Counted from the stretch's first letter, positions 8,005 to 17,362 are shown. The stretch: DNA of 64,000 nt from Hymenobacter monticola (GCF_022811645.1 NZ_CP094534.1:5394001-5458000); one strand, 5' to 3'. Notes: a model not told the origin generated them from the letters alone. A program made the numbers and translations.

Positions 8005-9873
8005 TTACTGGCGGGTCACCTTCTGGGTGAGGGTGCCGGCGGCCGTGGTGAGGCGCAGCACATACACACCGGCGGCCAGCTCGGGCAGGGCGCCCAGGGC
8101 CTGCGGGGCCGCGCCCAGCGTGAGCGTGGTGGCGTACACCGGGCGGCCGGTCAGCGTGCTCAGCGTTAGGGCTGCGGCCTGGGGCTCGGCGGCGCCGGGC
8201 AGGGCCACGGTGAGGGTTCCGGCGAAGGGATTGGGGTAAGCGTCGAGCGACTTGGGAGCAGTGGCCGTGGCGGCCGAAGTGCGGGTCAGCGTTACGACCG
8301 GCGAGTAGGCCACCGTGCCGTCCAGGTCCACCTGGCGCAGGCGGTAGTAGCGGCGGCTGGCGCTCAGGGCCGTGGCCGAGGCATCGAGGTACTCATAGTT
8401 GCGAACGGTGCCACTGTTGCCGGCGGCGGCCAGCTCGCCGATGGCGGCGAAGGAGCTGCCGTCGGCCGAGGCTTCTACCACGAAGCTGGCGCTTTTCACT
8501 TCCTGGGCGGTACTCCACTTCAGCTGGTTGCCGGTGCTGGCCGCCTGGCCGGCGAAGGACGTGAGCACCACCGGCAGCGGCGTGGTGAGGGTGGGCACGG
8601 CGGCCGACTGGGCCTGCTCGTAGCGGTACACCGTGCCGGTGCCGTTGCCGATGAAGAGGTCGAGCAGGCCGTCGCCGTCGTAGTCCGTCACGGCCGGGGC
8701 GGCGTAGCCGCCCATGTTGCTGGGGTTGGTGCCGGCATTGCCCATGTTGATGACGCTGCCGGAGGTGCCGTCGGTGCTCAGGTTGCGCACGAAGCTGAAG
8801 GTGTAGGCGTTGGCCGTCGTTTGGGTGTAAAACTGTACGTTGCCGGCGTAGTTGCCCACGAGCATGTCGAGCTTGCCGTCGCCGTCGTAGTCGGTGATGA
8901 GCGGCTTGCTCACGTCGCCGGCGTCCAGCACGGTGGTGCCGTCGGCCAGCCTGACGTTGGCCGGCGCGGTAAAGCCCGCGGCATTGCTGCTGGTGCTGGC
9001 CAGCTGCTCGTAGCGCACCAGCAGGCCGTTGTTAGAGCCCACCACGATGTCAATCAGGCCGTCGCTATCGAGGTCGCCCACGGTGGGGCGGGCGTAAGAG
9101 CCGAAGTTGGGTGTGCCTGAAGTAGCGACGCCGTAGGGGTTGGCAAACAGGGTGCTGCCGGCACCCATCTTGAAAGCGTCGGCACCCGTGCTGGCGGCCT
9201 GCTCGTAGATGTACACCTTCCCGGTTTCTTCGCCCACAATAATTTCCTGACGGCCGTCGCCGTCGAGGTCGCTCACCGTCGGCTTGGCGTAAAGGCCCAC
9301 GTCCACGGGGCCGCCGGTGGCGAAGGTGATAAGCGTGCCCGTGGTGCTGAAGAGTTGGTTGGGGCCGGTTTGCTCGTAGTCCATCATGGTGCCGTCGCCC
9401 TGGCCCACCAGCAGCTCCAGCAAGCCGTCTTTGTCGAGGTCGGCGGCCACGGGCGTGGAGTAGGCGCCGGCCGCCGTGGCGCTGGTGGCGTTGTTGCTGA
9501 GCTGGCTGTAGCTGTTGCTCGAAGACTGGCGCGTCACGCCCAGCTTGGCGGCGCTCAGGGCGGTGCCAGCGGCCGTCGTCAGGCGTACTTTGCCGGTGCC
9601 TGCGGCGGCCGGCACAATGAACGTGGCCGTGGTGGCAGGCACCAGCCCCGGGGTGGCACGCACGGCCAGGCCGTTGAGCAGCACCGAGGTGAAGCCCGTG
9701 AGGTTGGTGCCGGTGATGGTGACGGTGGTACCGGGGGCAGCCGTCGAGGGCGTCATGCTGGTGATGGTGGGCGCCTGCGCCAGGGCGGCCACCGGCAGCA
9801 ACAGGCCCAGCGTAGCCAGCATCGAGCGGCGGGAGGAAATCAGGAAGTCGGAAGCGAAAGCAAACGTAGACAT
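8005..9873 (-). CDS. FG-GAP/VCBS repeat protein with IPT domain and T9SS sorting domain
   Basis: This is a 622-residue secreted protein. A signal peptide is followed by an IPT/TIG immunoglobulin-like domain (about 35-110). Several FG-GAP/VCBS repeats with Ca-binding DxDxDG loops (for example DLDGDGRQE) form a probable beta-propeller, then an Ig-like segment (about 440-530). The C-terminal 80 residues (AYPNPF, then GVYVLRL and a basic end) are a type A T9SS sorting domain. It is therefore a surface or extracellular protein, probably adhesive. The start could be ATG 9873 or the in-frame ATG at 9822, which gives a cleaner signal peptide. Confidence 0.88.
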   Translation of the reverse strand: MSTFAFASDFLISSRRSMLATLGLLLPVAALAQAPTITSMTPSTAAPGTTVTITGTNLTGFTSVLLNGLAVRATPGLVPATTATFIVPAAAGTGKVRLTTAAGTALSAAKLGVTRQSSSNSYSQLSNNATSATAAGAYSTPVAADLDKDGLLELLVGQGDGTMMDYEQTGPNQLFSTTGTLITFATGGPVDVGLYAKPTVSDLDGDGRQEIIVGEETGKVYIYEQAASTGADAFKMGAGSTLFANPYGVATSGTPNFGSYARPTVGDLDSDGLIDIVVGSNNGLLVRYEQLASTSSNAAGFTAPANVRLADGTTVLDAGDVSKPLITDYDGDGKLDMLVGNYAGNVQFYTQTTANAYTFSFVRNLSTDGTSGSVINMGNAGTNPSNMGGYAAPAVTDYDGDGLLDLFIGNGTGTVYRYEQAQSAAVPTLTTPLPVVLTSFAGQAASTGNQLKWSTAQEVKSASFVVEASADGSSFAAIGELAAAGNSGTVRNYEYLDASATALSASRRYYRLRQVDLDGTVAYSPVVTLTRTSAATATAPKSLDAYPNPFAGTLTVALPGAAEPQAAALTLSTLTGRPVYATTLTLGAAPQALGALPELAAGVYVLRLTTAAGTLTQKVTRQ

Positions 9874-10240
9874 GACGTTAATGAGAATTATTGTCGAGTG
9901 AATGACCGGCGGTAACTGTGCCGCTTTGGCGATACAAAATTGTTAGGCGTGCCGAGCATCTACTTTCGGTCATCGCCTAACCCCGGTCATTCCTCGCTAA
10001 AGCCACGCTATTTCCCAATGAATGAAAAAAGGCCTCAAACAGCCTGTTTGAGGCCTTTTTTTAGTCCCAACGGGCTGAATGGGGCGTCTGCCGTGTACGG
10101 CAAACTTTTCATCGGGCAAAAAAGGCGGTTGGTGGGGTCTCAACCTACCAAGCAGGTGATGGGCATGCCTTTAGGAAGGCCAGCCTTGTGTTTTATCCCA
10201 GGGTTTTGCTCATCTTGCTGTTCACCTTATTCCCACCTCT
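9874..10240. other. Divergent intergenic region (367 bp) with an orphan terminator
   Basis: The gap separates two divergent secreted-protein genes and should hold their promoters. A plus-strand TACTTTCG box (9971-9978) is followed about 50 bases later by a strong terminator hairpin (10025-10061), which would stop any transcript well before the YHYH gene. A short inverted repeat (TTAGGCG / CGCCTAA) lies at 9943-9990. No coding sequence is evident. Confidence 0.5.
10025..10061. terminator. Bidirectional terminator hairpin with no obvious gene
   Basis: A perfect stem (AAAAAAGGCCTCAAAC with its complement) around a 5-nt loop has T-runs on both strands, so it could act in either direction. It sits between divergent genes, so it terminates neither neighbour. 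Confidence 0.75.
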
Positions 10241-11479
10241 ATGCTCTGCAACCGCTACTTTCTTTTTCTCTTACTCCTGCTCGCCGCACCGCGGCTGGCG
10301 CCGGCCCAGGTCACGCCCATTGTGAGCAGTTGGATTGTGAACACCACCGGGGCCACCGGCTACAACGGCATTCCCAGCAACGTGCAGCGGGTGCAGTACT
10401 CGGCGGGCAATGTGTACGTCACCTGCACCGGTGTGCCGGCCTACAGCATTGGCCCCTGGCCCGGCAACCCCAACTCGGCCACCAATCAGAACTTCGTGTT
10501 CAAAATCACGCGCACGCCCCAGCCCAACACCGGCCCGGCCACCGCCACGCCCCTGGGCCACACCGGTATCTGGAGCAACGGCGTGAGCATTTTCAACGCC
10601 CGGGACGCCATGAGCTACAACAACGCGGGCGTGTGGAACCAGAACGCCATCGTGGTGGAAGGCCCCAGCTTCGATTCCTGCCTGGGCCACCCGGCCGGCA
10701 ACGGCGAGTACCACCACCACCTCAACCCGCGCTGCCTCTACAACGACCGCGACAGCACGCGCCACTCCCCCATCATCGGCTTCGCCTTCGACGGCTACCC
10801 CATCTACGGGGCCTACGGCTACGCCAATGCCAACGGCACGGGCGCCATCCGCAGCATCCGCACCTCGTACCGGATGCGCAATATCACCACGCGCACCACC
10901 CTACCCAACGGCAGCACCGCCCCCTCCCCCGGCCCGGCCATCAACGCGGCCAAGCCGCTGGGCTATTACATCGAAGACTTTGAATACGTGGCCGGCCGTG
11001 GCGACCTCGACAGCCACAACGGCCGCTTCTGCATCACGCCGGAGTACCCGGCCGGCACCTACGCCTACTTCGTCACCATCAACCGGCTCTACGAAGGCGC
11101 CTACCCCTACACGCCCGGCCCTACCTACTACGGCGTGATTCCGGCCGGGGCTACCGGCCCGCAATCCGGCCAGGCCGTGGTGAATGAACCGGTGACAACC
11201 TACACCGTGACGGCCACCTTTCTGGCCGCCGGCCTGCAACTCACCACCTACCCCAACCCGGCCAGCGACGTGCTGAACATCGCGCCCGAAGGCGGCGTGG
11301 CCAACGACCTCACGGCCCGGCTCTTCAATACCCTGGGCCAGCCCGTGAGCGCCGCCCTGCAGTTGCACCCCTCGGTGCCAGCCGAGTTTAACGTCTCAAG
11401 CCTCGCGGCCGGGGTTTATTACCTGAAAGTGGACGGGTTGGGCGTGGCGGCCACCCAGAAAGTAGTAGTGACGCACTAG
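10241..11479 (+). CDS. YHYH-domain secreted protein with T9SS sorting domain
   Basis: This is a 412-residue protein with a signal peptide (1-22). The YHYH-domain region has a YHHH variant at 157-160, preceded by SCLGHPAGNGE and followed by a conserved GYPIYG. The C-terminal 80 residues (TTYPNPASDVL, then GVYYLKVDG) form a T9SS type A sorting domain. YHYH-domain proteins are secreted, and the His-rich motif is probably a metal site; the function is unknown. The last gene segment is convergent with, and 9 bp from, the PBP4 gene. Confidence 0.87.
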   Translation: MLCNRYFLFLLLLLAAPRLAPAQVTPIVSSWIVNTTGATGYNGIPSNVQRVQYSAGNVYVTCTGVPAYSIGPWPGNPNSATNQNFVFKITRTPQPNTGPATATPLGHTGIWSNGVSIFNARDAMSYNNAGVWNQNAIVVEGPSFDSCLGHPAGNGEYHHHLNPRCLYNDRDSTRHSPIIGFAFDGYPIYGAYGYANANGTGAIRSIRTSYRMRNITTRTTLPNGSTAPSPGPAINAAKPLGYYIEDFEYVAGRGDLDSHNGRFCITPEYPAGTYAYFVTINRLYEGAYPYTPGPTYYGVIPAGATGPQSGQAVVNEPVTTYTVTATFLAAGLQLTTYPNPASDVLNIAPEGGVANDLTARLFNTLGQPVSAALQLHPSVPAEFNVSSLAAGVYYLKVDGLGVAATQKVVVTH

Positions 11480-11488
11480 CCAGCGCCC

Positions 11489-12913
11489 TTACAGCCGCTC
11501 GCGCACCAGCCGCAGCACGCGCTCCACCTCGTTGCGCATGGGGTAGCTGTCCACCACGTGGTTGTTGTTGAGGAAGGTAAAGGCCACCAGGCGGCCGCTT
11601 TTGGTGCGCAGGTAGCCGCACATATTCAGGTTGTTGCTGAGCGTACCGGTCTTGCCCCACACCCAGGGGCCGCTGGCGTCGTGGTAGCGCTTGCGCAGGG
11701 TGCCCTGGCCCCCGCCGGCCGCCAGCAAGCTGAGCAGGCGGCGCTCGGGCACCTCCTGGTGCAGCCGGAGCAGCAGGCCGGTGAGGGTGCGCGGGGTGAT
11801 GAGGTTGAGGCGTGAAAGGCCGGAGCCGTCCACCCACATCACCGGGTCGGACAGGCCGGTGAGCAGGTTTTTGCGGGCGTAGCGAATCACGCGGCTGGTG
11901 CTGAGCGAGTCGCGGCGACCAATTTTAGTGCTGCACATGAGCAGAAGCTGCTCGGCCAGGAAGTTGTCGCTCACGCGCAGCATGCGGCGGTAGAGCGAGT
12001 CGACGCGCAGGCCGTGGAGCGTGCGGATGGAGTCGCCCTGGGCGGGCCGCGGGCGCCACACAGCATTGCTGGTGGCCCGGCGCAGGGTGTCGCCCAACAA
12101 TCGCAGCATTAACCCGCGGCTGGTGACGAAGGGCGTTTCATCGACCCATTTTTTCACGGTGGGCAGCACGTAGAAGCGGTTTTCGTGCGGGGCGCGAATG
12201 ATGTGGGTGTCAGGGTCGAGGCCGGGCGTGCGCAGCTCGGCCGGCGCCGGGCCTACTAGCGGCGCGAAGTAGCGCGGCAGCACCCGGATACGCGACTGTG
12301 GCACCCCGGCCGGCCGCGTGCCCGCCCGCACCGGCGCAGGCGGCGTGGCGTAGAAGCGCACGGTGTTGCCGTAAATGGGGAAGGCCGCGCGCTCGGGCTG
12401 GAAGTAGTAGCCATAGTCGTCCCAGGTCCAGCCGGGACCGTAGGGCGTCACGGTAGCAATGTCGCAGTAGGCCAACGTGCGTTCGGGGCGGTTCAGCAGG
12501 AAACTGTAGGCGCGGCGGCTGGGCACGTCGCCGTGCAGCAGTGTGGGGTCGCCGGTGCCCTGGAAAAACAGGGTGTCATGGCGCGAGAAATAGCGCAGGC
12601 TGGGCAGCGAGTCGCCGAGCAGGTGCAGGCCGGTGTAGAAGCTGAACAGCTTCATGGTGCTGGCCGGGGTGAAGTATTTGCTGTCCTGAAATCCGTAGAA
12701 CGGGCGCGTGCTGTCGGCGTAGGCCAGGCTCATGCCCACTTGGTGCATGCGCAGAATAGGCGAGGCCGACAGGACGGAATCGAGCCAGGGCAACGGCTTG
12801 CCGGGCACACCGATTTCGGCCGCCGCCGGTTTGTCGGTCGCCGATTGGGCGCAGGCCGGCAGTTGGGTAGCGCCGAGGAGGAGTAACAAGAAGAAATAGA
12901 GGGGGCGTCGCAT
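11489..12913 (-). CDS. dacB: D-alanyl-D-alanine carboxypeptidase/endopeptidase, PBP4 type (peptidase S13)
   Basis: This is a 474-residue enzyme. It has the penicillin-binding triad: S85-T-M-K88 (SxxK), SDN in RVSDNFLAEQ, and KTG in WGKTGTLSNN near the C-terminus. It trims or opens peptidoglycan cross-links in the periplasm. ATG 12913 (MRRPLYFF) is preferred over 12985 because it starts directly at a signal sequence; LPAC near residue 21 could be a lipobox. A 280-bp gap to the divergent OYE gene follows. Confidence 0.9.
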   Translation of the reverse strand: MRRPLYFFLLLLLGATQLPACAQSATDKPAAAEIGVPGKPLPWLDSVLSASPILRMHQVGMSLAYADSTRPFYGFQDSKYFTPASTMKLFSFYTGLHLLGDSLPSLRYFSRHDTLFFQGTGDPTLLHGDVPSRRAYSFLLNRPERTLAYCDIATVTPYGPGWTWDDYGYYFQPERAAFPIYGNTVRFYATPPAPVRAGTRPAGVPQSRIRVLPRYFAPLVGPAPAELRTPGLDPDTHIIRAPHENRFYVLPTVKKWVDETPFVTSRGLMLRLLGDTLRRATSNAVWRPRPAQGDSIRTLHGLRVDSLYRRMLRVSDNFLAEQLLLMCSTKIGRRDSLSTSRVIRYARKNLLTGLSDPVMWVDGSGLSRLNLITPRTLTGLLLRLHQEVPERRLLSLLAAGGGQGTLRKRYHDASGPWVWGKTGTLSNNLNMCGYLRTKSGRLVAFTFLNNNHVVDSYPMRNEVERVLRLVRERL

Positions 12914-13193
12914 CGGCCGCAACTTACGCAGCAAACGGGGCTGGGGTGGCTTAAAAAAGGAATTTATAACTGGCGCAGCGGACAAAGCCTCACCCGGCCC
13001 CGGTTCGCTTGGCGCACGAAGCCATAGGGAAAGAGGGCCACAGTGGCACGGGTGATTTCCGAATTAAAAACTCATCAAGCGCTTTCCTCCCGATGGGAAG
13101 CTCGGATGTCAGGGCAACCTCTCAAAAATCAAAACCCGCCCACAGCCGGTTGTTGTCAACTTTCCTTTCTCTACGAATCAACCGCATTAAGAA

Positions 13194-14300
13194 ATGTCCA
13201 CCAACGCCCTCTTCGCGCCCTTTGCGCTGAAATCCCTGCAACTCAAAAACCGCATTGTCATGGCGCCCATGACCCGCTCCTTCTCGCCAGACGGCGTGCC
13301 GGGCGCCGACGTGGCCGCCTATTACCGCCGCCGGGCCGAGGGCCAGGTCGGCCTCATTCTCTCCGAGGGCACCGTGGTGGAGCGTCCGGCGTCGTCTAAC
13401 GACCCCAACATCCCGCATTTCTATGGCGAAGCGGCCCTGGCCGGCTGGCAGCACGTCATCGACGAAGTGCACGCGGCCGGCGGCAAAATTGGCCCGCAGC
13501 TCTGGCACATGGGCGTGATGGCCGAGCACCGCTCCGGCTGGAAACCTTCGGAACAGTTCGAAGGGCCCTCCGGCCTCTTCAAGCCCGGCGAAGCCACGGG
13601 CAAGGCCATGAGCGAAAAGGACATCACCGACACCATTGCGGCCTTTGCGCAGGCCGCGGCCGACACCAAGCGCCTGGGCTTCGACTGCCTAGAGCTGCAC
13701 GGCGCCCACGGCTACCTCATCGACCAGTTTTTCTGGGACGGCCTCAACCAGCGCACCGATGCCTATGGCGGCGACGACCTCACCCAGCGCAGCCGCCTGG
13801 CCGTGGAGTTGGTGCGCGAAGTGCGCCGCGCCGTGGGCGAAGATTTCGTCATCAGCCTGCGCCTCTCGCAGTGGAAGCAGCAGGACTACGCCGTGAAGCT
13901 GGCCCACACCCCCCAGGAGATGGAAGCCTGGCTGCAGCCCCTGGCCGCGGCCGGCGTCGACATTTTTCACTGCTCGCAGCGCCGCTTCTGGGAACCGGAA
14001 TTTGAGAGCGAAGGCTCTGATTTGAACTTCGCCGGCTGGGTGAAAAAGCTCACGGGCAAAACCACCATCACCGTGGGCTCGGTGGGCTTGTCGGGCGAGT
14101 TCCTGGCCGGTTTCGCGGGCGAAGCTTCTGAGCCTCAGAGCATCGACGAGCTGCTGCGCCGGCTCGACCGGAATGAATTCGACCTCGTGGCCGTGGGCCG
14201 CCAGTTGATTGTGGACCCGGATTGGGTGGAGAAAATTCAGCAAGGCCGCCTGGATGAAATGGTTGGCTTCAGCCGCGAGGCGCTGCGCACGCTGGTATAA
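13194..14300 (+). CDS. NADH:flavin oxidoreductase / old yellow enzyme family
   Basis: This is a 368-residue TIM-barrel flavoenzyme. It has the FMN-binding start (LKNRIVMAPMTR, 17-28), LWHMG at 103-107, and the substrate-binding HGAHGYLIDQFF at 169-180, as in the NemA/OYE family. The C-terminus has a phosphate-binding GRQLIVDPDW. It reduces activated alkenes or related electrophiles with NAD(P)H. The gene stands alone, followed by the palindrome at 14318 which separates it from a convergent gene. Confidence 0.92.
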   Translation: MSTNALFAPFALKSLQLKNRIVMAPMTRSFSPDGVPGADVAAYYRRRAEGQVGLILSEGTVVERPASSNDPNIPHFYGEAALAGWQHVIDEVHAAGGKIGPQLWHMGVMAEHRSGWKPSEQFEGPSGLFKPGEATGKAMSEKDITDTIAAFAQAAADTKRLGFDCLELHGAHGYLIDQFFWDGLNQRTDAYGGDDLTQRSRLAVELVREVRRAVGEDFVISLRLSQWKQQDYAVKLAHTPQEMEAWLQPLAAAGVDIFHCSQRRFWEPEFESEGSDLNFAGWVKKLTGKTTITVGSVGLSGEFLAGFAGEASEPQSIDELLRRLDRNEFDLVAVGRQLIVDPDWVEKIQQGRLDEMVGFSREALRTLV

Positions 14301-14317
14301 GCGGGCGGTTTGCGCTT

Positions 14318-14403
14318 AAAGCACTCGTACCCCGAAGCTCCTGCTTCGGCCCGTTAGAACGTTCTGACGGGCCGAAGCAGGAGCTTCGGGGTACAAGTGC
14401 TTT
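14318..14403. repeat. Long palindromic intergenic repeat, copy B
   Basis: Its core is GTACCCCGAAGCTCCTGC with the matching right arm, around a centre that is itself palindromic (TTAGAACGTTCTGA). Relative to the other copies the inner arm has an extra T, matched by an extra A in the right arm. It lies between convergent genes. Confidence 0.85.
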
Positions 14404-14413
14404 CGGCCCTTGC

Positions 14414-15307
14414 TTAGGCTTGTAGCTGGCCGAAGCGTTTTTTCAACTCCTCATACGCGGCCGTTGAAATGGCCAGGTGCTGCACCACGGTAGTCGTTGA
14501 CTGCGTGGCTTTGCCTTTGTCGTCGACTTTCGTGGTCACGTTCTCCAGGGTCAGGTACTGGCAGTTGCCGTCGTTGGGGGCGCGATGCAGCTTAAGGCGG
14601 GCAAACGGCTCCGTTTCCGACTGCATTTCGTGCGGCGTGAGGGTGTGGTACTGGCCGGTTTCGAGGGCGGTGCGGACGTGGTCGGCATCTTGCGCGTAGC
14701 CGATGGGATGGGGCAAAGTTTCTTCATCAGCCCACTCATTTGTCGCCTCGGAGAAGGGCTCCGTGGCCTGCGAGCGGGCCAGCCAGTAGGCCCCGCCCAC
14801 AATGACGAGCAGCTCCACCACCCAGATAAGGGCCAGAAACACCCCCGAGGGCGTGGCCCCTTTCAGCGACCAAGTGCCGGTTTCGTTGATTTTGCCAATG
14901 GCCTCCCACATGGCGGCGGGGTGGGTGAGCACATCGGCCCACATGCTGGCGCTAAACGAGGTGCTGGTATCGGCATCGCGCCCGGCGCCGGTGGTTTCGG
15001 CATTGAACAGCAGCGTGAGGTACACGCTCCACTCCAGGTACACGGCCGCCAGCCCCACCAGCAACGCCAGCAAGCCCACGCCGGTGGGGCTGCGCAGCTT
15101 GCCGGCCTTGGCCAGCATCATCAAAATGCCGCCCAACACCAGCCCGAAACCCAGGCACAGGAAGAAGTTGATGTACACAAAAGGGATGTACCAGATGGCG
15201 TAAATGTAGACGAACGCCAGCACGCCCCCCGCGAGCACACCGCCCAGCAAAAACAGCAGCACGCCTCCCAGAGGCATTTTGTTGGAAGGTTGGTAATAAA
15301 GATTCAT
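14414..15307 (-). CDS. Membrane protein of unknown function
   Basis: This is a 297-residue protein. Transmembrane helices lie at about 13-35, 40-65, 76-100 and 155-178, followed by a soluble C-terminal domain of roughly 110 residues. I do not recognise the family. It is a single gene, convergent with the OYE gene across palindrome copy B. Confidence 0.75.
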   Translation of the reverse strand: MNLYYQPSNKMPLGGVLLFLLGGVLAGGVLAFVYIYAIWYIPFVYINFFLCLGFGLVLGGILMMLAKAGKLRSPTGVGLLALLVGLAAVYLEWSVYLTLLFNAETTGAGRDADTSTSFSASMWADVLTHPAAMWEAIGKINETGTWSLKGATPSGVFLALIWVVELLVIVGGAYWLARSQATEPFSEATNEWADEETLPHPIGYAQDADHVRTALETGQYHTLTPHEMQSETEPFARLKLHRAPNDGNCQYLTLENVTTKVDDKGKATQSTTTVVQHLAISTAAYEELKKRFGQLQA

Positions 15308-15410
15308 GTGGAAAGAAGGAAAAAGAGAAGGATAAGCTCAGCTAAAGGAAACGACGCCGAATGCATCAGGTTGCTCTAACCGACTATTTCCGCCGCACCA
15401 TTCAACGCGC

Positions 15411-15450
15411 AAAAGCCCGTCAGGCAGCGTGGCGCGCCGCCCGACGGGCT
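15411..15450 (-). terminator. Terminator of the trans-sulfuration gene
   Basis: On the minus strand AGCCCGTCGGGC pairs with GCCTGACGGGCT across a 13-nt loop and is followed by TTTT. It lies 77 bp downstream of the stop at 15527. Confidence 0.65.
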
Positions 15451-15526
15451 AGTAATCCGCTAAGTGCTCTACCGCAGCACCGTGCCGTGACCGTGCGTCG
15501 GGGCACCATCGAAATGCCGCCTGCGC

Positions 15527-16717
15527 TTACGCCAGCACCGCTTCCGTTTCCAGCGCCACCGGCTCTGCAACGCCCAAGCCATCCAACGCCTGCGCCAAAT
15601 CGGCAATCAGGTCGTCGGCGGCTTCCAGGCCGATGGAGAGACGCAGCAGGCTGTCGGCGAAGCCGGCGGCGCGGCGCGTTTCAGCCGGGATGGCCGTGTG
15701 CGTCATCGAGGCGGAGTGGCACACGAGGCTTTTGCCGCCGCCCAGGCTCACGGCCAGCTTGAAATATTGCAGGCTGGTAGCCAGCTGCGTGGCTGCCTCC
15801 ACGGTGTCATCCTTCAGCACCAGCGCAACGATGCCACCGAAACCGTCGGGCTGCTGTTGCTTGGCCAGGGCGTGGCCCGGATGCGACGCCAGCCCCGGGT
15901 AGTACACGGCTTGGATTTCGGGCCTGGTTTGCAGGAACCGGGCCACCTGCAGAGCCGTGCGGCAGTGCTGGGCAATGCGCAGGTGCAGCGTTTCGAGCCC
16001 GCGGATGACCAGGAACGAATCGAACGGGCCCAGGATGGCGCCGGAGGCGTTCTGGATAAACTGGATTTGCTTGCCCAGTTCCTCGGTGGCCGCCACCACG
16101 GCCCCGGCAATGAGGTCGGAATGGCCGCCCAGGTACTTGGTGGCGCTGTGCACCACTAAATCAGCGCCCAGCAAAAGGGGCTGCTGCAGCACCGGCGAGG
16201 CAAAGGTGTTATCGACGCACAGCCAGGCGCCGGCGGCGTGGGCCAGCTCGGCCAGCCCGGCAATGTCGGATATTTTGAGCGTGGGGTTGGAAGGCGTTTC
16301 CAGCCACACCAGCCGGGTGCGGTCGGTGATGGCGGCCTGTACCTGGGCCAGGTCGGCGGTGTCGCAATACACGATGTCGATGCCAAAACGGCGGTACACG
16401 TGCTCGAACAGGCGGAAGGCGCCGCCGTAGATGTCGTCGATGGCCACAATCTGGTCGCCGGTCGAGAGCAGCTTGAGCACGGCGTCGATGGCGGCCATGC
16501 CGCTGGCGAAGGCGTAGGCCGAATGGCCGTGCTCGAGGCCAGACAGCAGCTTTTCCAAGGCGCTGCGGGTGGGGTTGGCGGTGCGGGAGTAATCGTAGCC
16601 CTTGTTGACGCCCGGCGACTCCTGCACGAACGTACAGGTCTGGTAGATAGGCACGGCGAGGGCGCCGGTGAGCTCGTCGACGGGAAAAGACTGAATGAGT
16701 CGGGTGGAGGCTTGCAT
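15527..16717 (-). CDS. Trans-sulfuration PLP enzyme (cystathionine gamma-synthase/lyase family)
   Basis: This is a 396-residue enzyme of the Cys/Met metabolism PLP family. The PLP lysine is K194 in HSATKYLGGHSD; YDYSRTANPTR (41-51) and SGMAAI are the other phosphate and substrate motifs. It could be cystathionine gamma-synthase, a lyase or methionine gamma-lyase, and sequence alone does not decide. The SAM-I riboswitch upstream indicates a role in methionine synthesis, so gamma-synthase (metB) is the likeliest. A terminator follows at 15411-15450. Confidence 0.9.
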   Translation of the reverse strand: MQASTRLIQSFPVDELTGALAVPIYQTCTFVQESPGVNKGYDYSRTANPTRSALEKLLSGLEHGHSAYAFASGMAAIDAVLKLLSTGDQIVAIDDIYGGAFRLFEHVYRRFGIDIVYCDTADLAQVQAAITDRTRLVWLETPSNPTLKISDIAGLAELAHAAGAWLCVDNTFASPVLQQPLLLGADLVVHSATKYLGGHSDLIAGAVVAATEELGKQIQFIQNASGAILGPFDSFLVIRGLETLHLRIAQHCRTALQVARFLQTRPEIQAVYYPGLASHPGHALAKQQQPDGFGGIVALVLKDDTVEAATQLATSLQYFKLAVSLGGGKSLVCHSASMTHTAIPAETRRAAGFADSLLRLSIGLEAADDLIADLAQALDGLGVAEPVALETEAVLA

Positions 16718-16796
16718 GGGTTGTTGGCGTTTTTGTGGTTGAGACGAAAACGCACCCGCTTACCTAAGCACTTTCAAGATTTCTCACCGGAAAGGC

Positions 16797-16972
16797 ATAA
16801 AAAAAGCCCTTCCGACAAGTCAGAAGAGCATCCCGCTGCAGTCGGGGCACATCTTGTAGACTTATCTTCTCCTGAACCGGCCAAAGCCGACTCAGAACAG
16901 GATTTAGCACCTGGCATTGCTGCTGGTTGCTAAGGCATCGCAGGGCCTGTCCCTCCGCCTTTCTTGATAAGT
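16797..16972 (-). promoter_or_regulatory. SAM-I (S-box) riboswitch with terminator
   Basis: The minus-strand leader of the trans-sulfuration gene holds the S-box hallmarks in order: P1 arm ACTTATC (16966-16972), AAGAAAGGCGGAGGGAC, a CCCTGCGATGCCTTAGCAACC region, CAGGTGCTAAATCC, then the P1 partner GATAAGT (16860-16866). The 7-bp P1 is perfect. Downstream a hairpin (16806-16848, CCCCGAC with GTCGGAAGGG) runs into a T-run (16799-16805). When SAM binds, P1 forms and transcription should stop there, 80 nt before the ATG. The logic is inferred from the known class. Confidence 0.92.
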
Positions 16973-16995
16973 GCTCCGTATGAGGGAGCGCGCTG

Positions 16996-17025
16996 CAAAT
17001 ATAGCGGGCAAGTAAAACCGCGCAA
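16996..17025 (-). promoter_or_regulatory. Promoter of the riboswitch transcript: TTG-N19-TATATTTG
   Basis: On the minus strand TATATTTG (16996-17003) follows TTG (17023-17025) with exactly 19 bp. Both elements match the Bacteroidota consensus and sit about 24 nt upstream of the riboswitch P1 arm. Confidence 0.75.
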
Positions 17026-17074
17026 GTAGTCGGCCTCAAAAATCCTTTTTACTCCGCTTACCTCCGCTGGCCTC

Positions 17075-17344
17075 ATGCGTCCTTCCGCTCCCTCCCCTCT
17101 TTCCCTCACCGACCGGCTGGCCCTGCAGCGCACCCGCCTCGCCAACGAACGCACCTTGCTTACCTATGTGCGCACCTGTCTGGCGTTGGTGGGGTTTGGG
17201 CTGGCCCTGCTGCAGTTCCATCCCGAGCGCGGCGGCCGACTGGGCTACATGGCCTTGGCCGTGGCAGCCGTGGTACTGCTGGTGGGGCTGCTGCGCTTCC
17301 GCGTGCACCGCCGGCAGCTGGCTGCCTGCGAGCGCCCCAATTAG
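17075..17344 (+). CDS. DUF202 family membrane protein
   Basis: This is an 89-residue protein. It has the DUF202 pattern: LANERTLLTYVRTCLAL followed by hydrophobic helices at about 36-50 and 55-75. DUF202 proteins are small inner-membrane proteins of unknown function (YidH-like). The gene is divergent from the riboswitch transcript and convergent with the antiporter gene 18 bp away. Confidence 0.8.
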   Translation: MRPSAPSPLSLTDRLALQRTRLANERTLLTYVRTCLALVGFGLALLQFHPERGGRLGYMALAVAAVVLLVGLLRFRVHRRQLAACERPN

Positions 17345-17362
17345 CGGCGCGGCTCCTGCGGT

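Noticed and set aside
9940..10983. A 347-codon plus-strand frame across the divergent gap and the YHYH gene
   Set aside because: It crosses the orphan terminator and turns into a Pro/Arg/His-rich out-of-frame translation of the YHYH gene.
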